64,000 nt of DNA, taken from contig NZ_CP069338.1 of assembly GCF_016859125.1 (NCBI RefSeq), forward strand, positions 7,565,501 to 7,629,500, in the 5' to 3' direction. Source of the stretch: Archangium violaceum (GTDB taxonomy: Bacteria > Myxococcota > Myxococcia > Myxococcales > Myxococcaceae). The notes beneath the pieces were generated by a model that was not told the origin of the DNA, made no database searches, and saw nothing but the letters and a program-made list of their open reading frames with translations. The translations under genes were made by a program, and so were the position numbers. Each line of letters starts with the position of its first letter. Within the stretch, counting starts at the first letter, position 1. Below, in pieces: positions 60,881 through 64,000 of this stretch.

Positions 60881-62134
60881 ATGAGTGATCCGCTTGCCCC
60901 CGCGCAAGTCCTGGCGGCGCCCCGTCCGCGTCCGGCGCTCCTCGCGCTCGCGTACCTGGCGTTCGTGAGCCTGGGATTGCCGGACGCCGTGCTCGGTATC
61001 GCCTGGCCCTCCATCCGCGGCGCCTTCGCCCTGCCACAGGCGGCGCTGGGCGCCGTGCTGGCCACGTCCGCCGCCGCGTACTTCCTCTCGGGCCTGCGCG
61101 CGGGGCAGCTCATCCGCTCCCTGGGCATTGGCACCCTCCTCACCGTGAGCACCGGGTTCGTCACCCTGGGCATCGCCGGCTTCTCGCTGGCGCCAGCCTT
61201 CCCCTGGTTCCTGCTCTCGGCCTGCTTCATCGGCGTGGGTTCGGGAGGGATCGACGCCGGACTCAACACCTACGCGGCCCGTCACTTCGGCGCGCGCCAC
61301 ATGACGTGGCTGCATGCCGCCTATAGCACCGGGGCCGCGCTCGGGCCGGTGCTCCTGACCGCGATCCTCGCGCGCGGAGGAGGGTGGCGGGCTGGCTACG
61401 TCACGATCGGCGTGGTGCTGGGCCTCCTCGCGGTGAGCTTCGCCGTGATGCGCGGGCAGTGGAACGGCGAGCGGGCGCGTCCGGGAACGGGCGAGACCCG
61501 GGAGGCCTCGGGTCCGGGCGCCGGAGACGGGGTGACGCCCGCGCTCTCCACGGGGGCCACGCTCCGCCGCCCACGGGTCTGGATGCAGATCTTCCTCTTC
61601 TTCTTCTACAGCGGCGTCGAGGTCACGGCCGGCCAGTGGAGCTACACCGTCCTCACCGAGGGCCGGGGGATCGACACCACGGTGGCCGGGACGTGGGTGA
61701 GTCTGTACTGGGGGAGTCTCCTGGCCGGGCGCGTGCTGCTCGGCTTCATCGTCGAGCGGGTGGGCTCCGTCCGGTTGCTGCGGCTGTGCTCCGGGACGGC
61801 CGTCCTGGGCGCGATCCTCTTCGCCATTCCGGCGGTGCCAGCGGCCATCGGGCTGGCGGTGATCGGTTTCTCGCTTGCGCCCATCTTCCCGGGCCTCATG
61901 TCCGAGACACCCCGGCGGATAGGCGTGGAAGCCGCGGCGCACGCGGTCGGCTTCCAGGTGAGCGCGGCGACCCTGGGCGTCGCGACCCTGCCCAGTGCCG
62001 CCGGTCTGCTCAGTGAGCGGTTCGGCCTGGGGGCCGTTGCCCCCATGATCGCCGCCTGCGCGGTGCTGTTCACCGTGCTCCACGAGGCGCTCGTCGCGGT
62101 GGCCGACCGGGGCACTACCGCTCCGTCACGGTAG
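60881..62134 (+). CDS. MFS transporter
   Basis: The protein has 417 residues and 12 predicted helices, with a central polar loop (~205-225). The first helix carries AYLAFVSLGLPDAVLGIAWP, the loop 2-3 region ATSAAAYFLSGLRAGQLIRS, and a late FSLAPIFPGLMSETPRRIG. This looks like the sugar-permease-like (FucP/YfkF-type) subgroup of the major facilitator superfamily. The gene follows the oxidoreductase by 44 bases on the same strand and may share its message. The transported compound is unknown. Confidence 0.92.
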   Translation: MSDPLAPAQVLAAPRPRPALLALAYLAFVSLGLPDAVLGIAWPSIRGAFALPQAALGAVLATSAAAYFLSGLRAGQLIRSLGIGTLLTVSTGFVTLGIAGFSLAPAFPWFLLSACFIGVGSGGIDAGLNTYAARHFGARHMTWLHAAYSTGAALGPVLLTAILARGGGWRAGYVTIGVVLGLLAVSFAVMRGQWNGERARPGTGETREASGPGAGDGVTPALSTGATLRRPRVWMQIFLFFFYSGVEVTAGQWSYTVLTEGRGIDTTVAGTWVSLYWGSLLAGRVLLGFIVERVGSVRLLRLCSGTAVLGAILFAIPAVPAAIGLAVIGFSLAPIFPGLMSETPRRIGVEAAAHAVGFQVSAATLGVATLPSAAGLLSERFGLGAVAPMIAACAVLFTVLHEALVAVADRGTTAPSR

Positions 62135-62153
62135 GGGCGGGCATCACCGCTCT

Positions 62154-63089
62154 TCAAATCTCGTGAGCGGTCTGCTCGTAGACGATGACCTTGCCCGAGC
62201 GCGGGAAGAGGATGATGTGCAGGGTGCGCCAGTTGTCCCCGTTGGGTCCCGTCGAGAATTCGCGGAAGTAACGCTTCACCTGCACGTTCTCCCCGCTCTG
62301 GCCATAGGTGGCCAGGATGTCCGCGTGGAGCGGCTGATAGACCGAGTACATGCTCGACTTGAACTGCTCGTAGGTGAGCACCACCGGTGCGGTATCCGAG
62401 CGGTAGCCCTCGTAGAGCCCCTGGGCCAGGACTGCTTCAGCGGCCCGATCCAGGGAGGGCTCGGTTGCGTAGGGCCAGGCGAAGTCCAGCCGGCGCAAGT
62501 AGGAGTAGATGTTCTCGTACGCGGAGTTGGCCGCATCCAGCCTGGCCTGGAGCTGGGGGGTGATGCGCTGCTCCTCCAATGAGAGTGCATACCCGGAGGG
62601 GGTCGGATAGGCCTGCGACAAGCACGCGCCGCCCACGCAGTCCACCTGCAGCCGGTACTGCTTGCCCGCCGCGTTCCCCCAGCCCACCACGACCAGGTAC
62701 TCGCCCCCCTTCGTCAGCGACACCACGTTGACCTTGCTCAGCTCGCCGTAGCCCGAGTCGTCGTCCTGGGCCTCCACGGCGGAGCCATGGCTGCCAGTGG
62801 CATCCCTCGGGCCATAGAGGAACAGCCCCGTGTCCAGGTACATGGAGCTCCCCAGGTGGGTGAGCTCCAGCTTGAGCTGAGAGCCCGCGGGAACCTGGAG
62901 CGTGTAGGCATCGTAGCCTGGGGTCAGGCTACAATCCGACTGCACCGAGCCCCCCACTGCCACGGGCCGGGTGTAGGGGAAGCGGGTGCCCATGTTTCCG
63001 CTGGCCGGCGTCGTCGGTGGATTCACCCAGGCGCTCAGCAGGGGCAACGGCAGCATCCACAGCAACGCCTTCATCACATTCCGACGCAT
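62154..63089 (-). CDS. Secreted protein with a PPC-like beta domain
   Basis: The protein has 311 residues. The signal peptide is MRRNVMKALLWMLPLPLLSA. Residues ~45-150 resemble a bacterial pre-peptidase C-terminal (PPC) domain: GYDAYTLQVPAGSQLKLELT, MYLDTGLFLYGPRD, AQDDDSGYGELSKVNVVSLT and GGEYLVVVGWG. The remaining ~150 residues are helical then beta (LEEQRITPQLQARLDAANSA, WRTLHIILFPRSGKVIVYEQ) and match nothing I know. There is no protease domain, so the PPC-like part stands alone. Likely extracellular or periplasmic. Confidence 0.8.
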   Translation of the reverse strand: MRRNVMKALLWMLPLPLLSAWVNPPTTPASGNMGTRFPYTRPVAVGGSVQSDCSLTPGYDAYTLQVPAGSQLKLELTHLGSSMYLDTGLFLYGPRDATGSHGSAVEAQDDDSGYGELSKVNVVSLTKGGEYLVVVGWGNAAGKQYRLQVDCVGGACLSQAYPTPSGYALSLEEQRITPQLQARLDAANSAYENIYSYLRRLDFAWPYATEPSLDRAAEAVLAQGLYEGYRSDTAPVVLTYEQFKSSMYSVYQPLHADILATYGQSGENVQVKRYFREFSTGPNGDNWRTLHIILFPRSGKVIVYEQTAHEI

Positions 63090-63237
63090 CGTCTCGGCCT
63101 CAGGTCAGGAGGACGGCGGCCGGAGGCTTTCCCGCCCGGCCACCGCCCTGGGTTGTGAAGAATTCCTGTGCCATCAAGAAGCGAGGAATTCAAGCAACAG
63201 TTGAATAAATCAGGAGCCTTGTACTCCAGGCCCGTGC

Positions 63238-64000
63238 CTACGGGGCAGGGTACAGCTGGAGTTGCGGCACCACCTGTTTGGCGCTCTGGCCGGGTGGCAG
63301 CCATTCCAGGCGGGCACTGGCGTCGCCACCGTGCTCGTAATACTCGACGCGGATGGGATACTTCTGACCGGCGTTGAGTTGCACCGTCGCGCTCCAGGCC
63401 GTGGCGCTCTGGTTGAGCCACTTGTCGATGAGAGGGGTCTTCAGGTCGCCGACGAAGAGCCGCACGCCATCATCGGTGGTGGTCGTGAAGGTATAGGTGC
63501 CGGAGCTCACGGCCTGGACGTAACCACTCCAGACGACGCTGAAGTTGTCCGACGGGACACCCGTCATGGGGGCCCCGGTCCTCCAGTTGAAATCCACGGT
63601 GGGGTCCACCCGCGTGCCCACCAGGTAATTGGAGTTGTTGCCCGAGTAGTACTGCGCCGTGAGTCCGGTGCCGCTCGGCCTGGGCGTCAGCTTGATCACC
63701 GACACCCGATCCGTGAGGTTGAGGGAGAGCTGGTTGTTCGTGATCGCCACGGACGAGGAGGTCATGTTCCCCTGATCATCCAGCGTGTAGAGCGTGGCGG
63801 AGCCGATGGACGCCGGCACGGAGAGCGTGACCGCCTGGCTCGGCACGGCGATCATCGCGTTCTTCGCCACGTCCCAGGAAGACTTCTCCACCCAGGCGTT
63901 CAAGTAGAAGTCGCCGTTGCTCTTCTGGAGGAGCACGGACTGCACGTCGGCGATGTTTCCCGTCAGGGAGTAGTCGAGCGAGCCGGGAGTGAAATTCACG
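63238..64000 (-). CDS. PA14-domain extracellular protein, C-terminal part (5' end outside window)
   Basis: About 254 residues are visible, open to the window edge. The first ~100 residues form a beta-rich module (DVQSVLLQKSNGDFYLNAWV, then VTLSVPASIGSATLYTLDDQ) like C-terminal sandwich domains of glycoside hydrolases. The last ~145 are a PA14 domain: GLTAQYYSGNNSNYLVGTRV, VWSGYVQAVSSGTYTFTTTT, DDGVRLFVGD and IRVEYYEHGGDASARLEWLP. PA14 binds carbohydrates. The parent enzyme is probably a secreted glycosidase, but its catalytic domain lies outside the window. Confidence 0.85.
   Translation of the reverse strand, partial: VNFTPGSLDYSLTGNIADVQSVLLQKSNGDFYLNAWVEKSSWDVAKNAMIAVPSQAVTLSVPASIGSATLYTLDDQGNMTSSSVAITNNQLSLNLTDRVSVIKLTPRPSGTGLTAQYYSGNNSNYLVGTRVDPTVDFNWRTGAPMTGVPSDNFSVVWSGYVQAVSSGTYTFTTTTDDGVRLFVGDLKTPLIDKWLNQSATAWSATVQLNAGQKYPIRVEYYEHGGDASARLEWLPPGQSAKQVVPQLQLYPAP

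Overview
The window is high-GC DNA from a myxobacterium, most likely Cystobacterineae (Archangium, Cystobacter or Myxococcus relatives). The strongest sign is an mrpA-mrpB-mrpC developmental locus at 37.3-40.8 kb. A DUF2381 gene, lipoprotein toxin/immunity pairs of the SitA kind and several large PAS/GAF histidine kinases agree with this. The assignment is an inference from gene content, not from a marker-gene comparison.

Positions 1-20.1 kb are accessory DNA. They hold an XRE-ImmA/IrrE regulator with an overlapping partner gene, an IS91-type relic, a tRNA 3'-end fragment, a SitA-like lipoprotein with an ankyrin-repeat partner, and a pile-up of insertion sequences. Target duplications give the order of events. 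A DUF2381 gene (4669-17143, minus) was hit by an IS1182 element (15025-16761, TSD TCA) and by an IS21 element (5190-14972, TSD AGCACGT). That IS21 element took two IS1380 copies, one in istA (6974-8711, TSD CTCAC) and one in istB (9803-14650, TSD ATCAG). The second IS1380 copy was then hit by an intact IS21 element (10554-13655, TSD CCCTGC). An ISAs1-type element (17498-19170) joins fragments of two other genes. A second tRNA-3'-like sequence at 20082-20103 matches the first in 19 of 22 bases and may mark the other edge of an island.

From 20.1 to 35.3 kb the content is chromosomal: an M1 aminopeptidase, a fadN-fadA beta-oxidation pair behind a 26-bp palindrome, a DmpA-type peptidase, a Tat-exported amidase, a GAF/PAS histidine kinase, a caspase-like protein with an overlapping secreted partner, and a membrane protein with STT3 oligosaccharyltransferase motifs. 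The STT3-like gene overlaps a membrane-anchored MutS-like ATPase gene.

From 37.3 to 41.4 kb, mrpC, mrpB and mrpA run on the minus strand, divergent from an Flp-type pilin gene. From 41.4 to 55 kb the minus strand carries an envelope/membrane cluster (YfhO-like protein, polytopic protein, SGNH-like protein, histidine kinase), a lipoprotein nuclease-toxin candidate with a DUF3396 immunity partner, and two overlapping MFS-spermidine synthase fusion genes. From 55.3 to 64 kb come an acetoacetate-decarboxylase-like/SDR pair, pheA, a MATE pump, an old-yellow-enzyme oxidoreductase, an MFS transporter, a secreted protein and the 3' end of a PA14-domain protein. No complete tRNA, rRNA or CRISPR array was seen.
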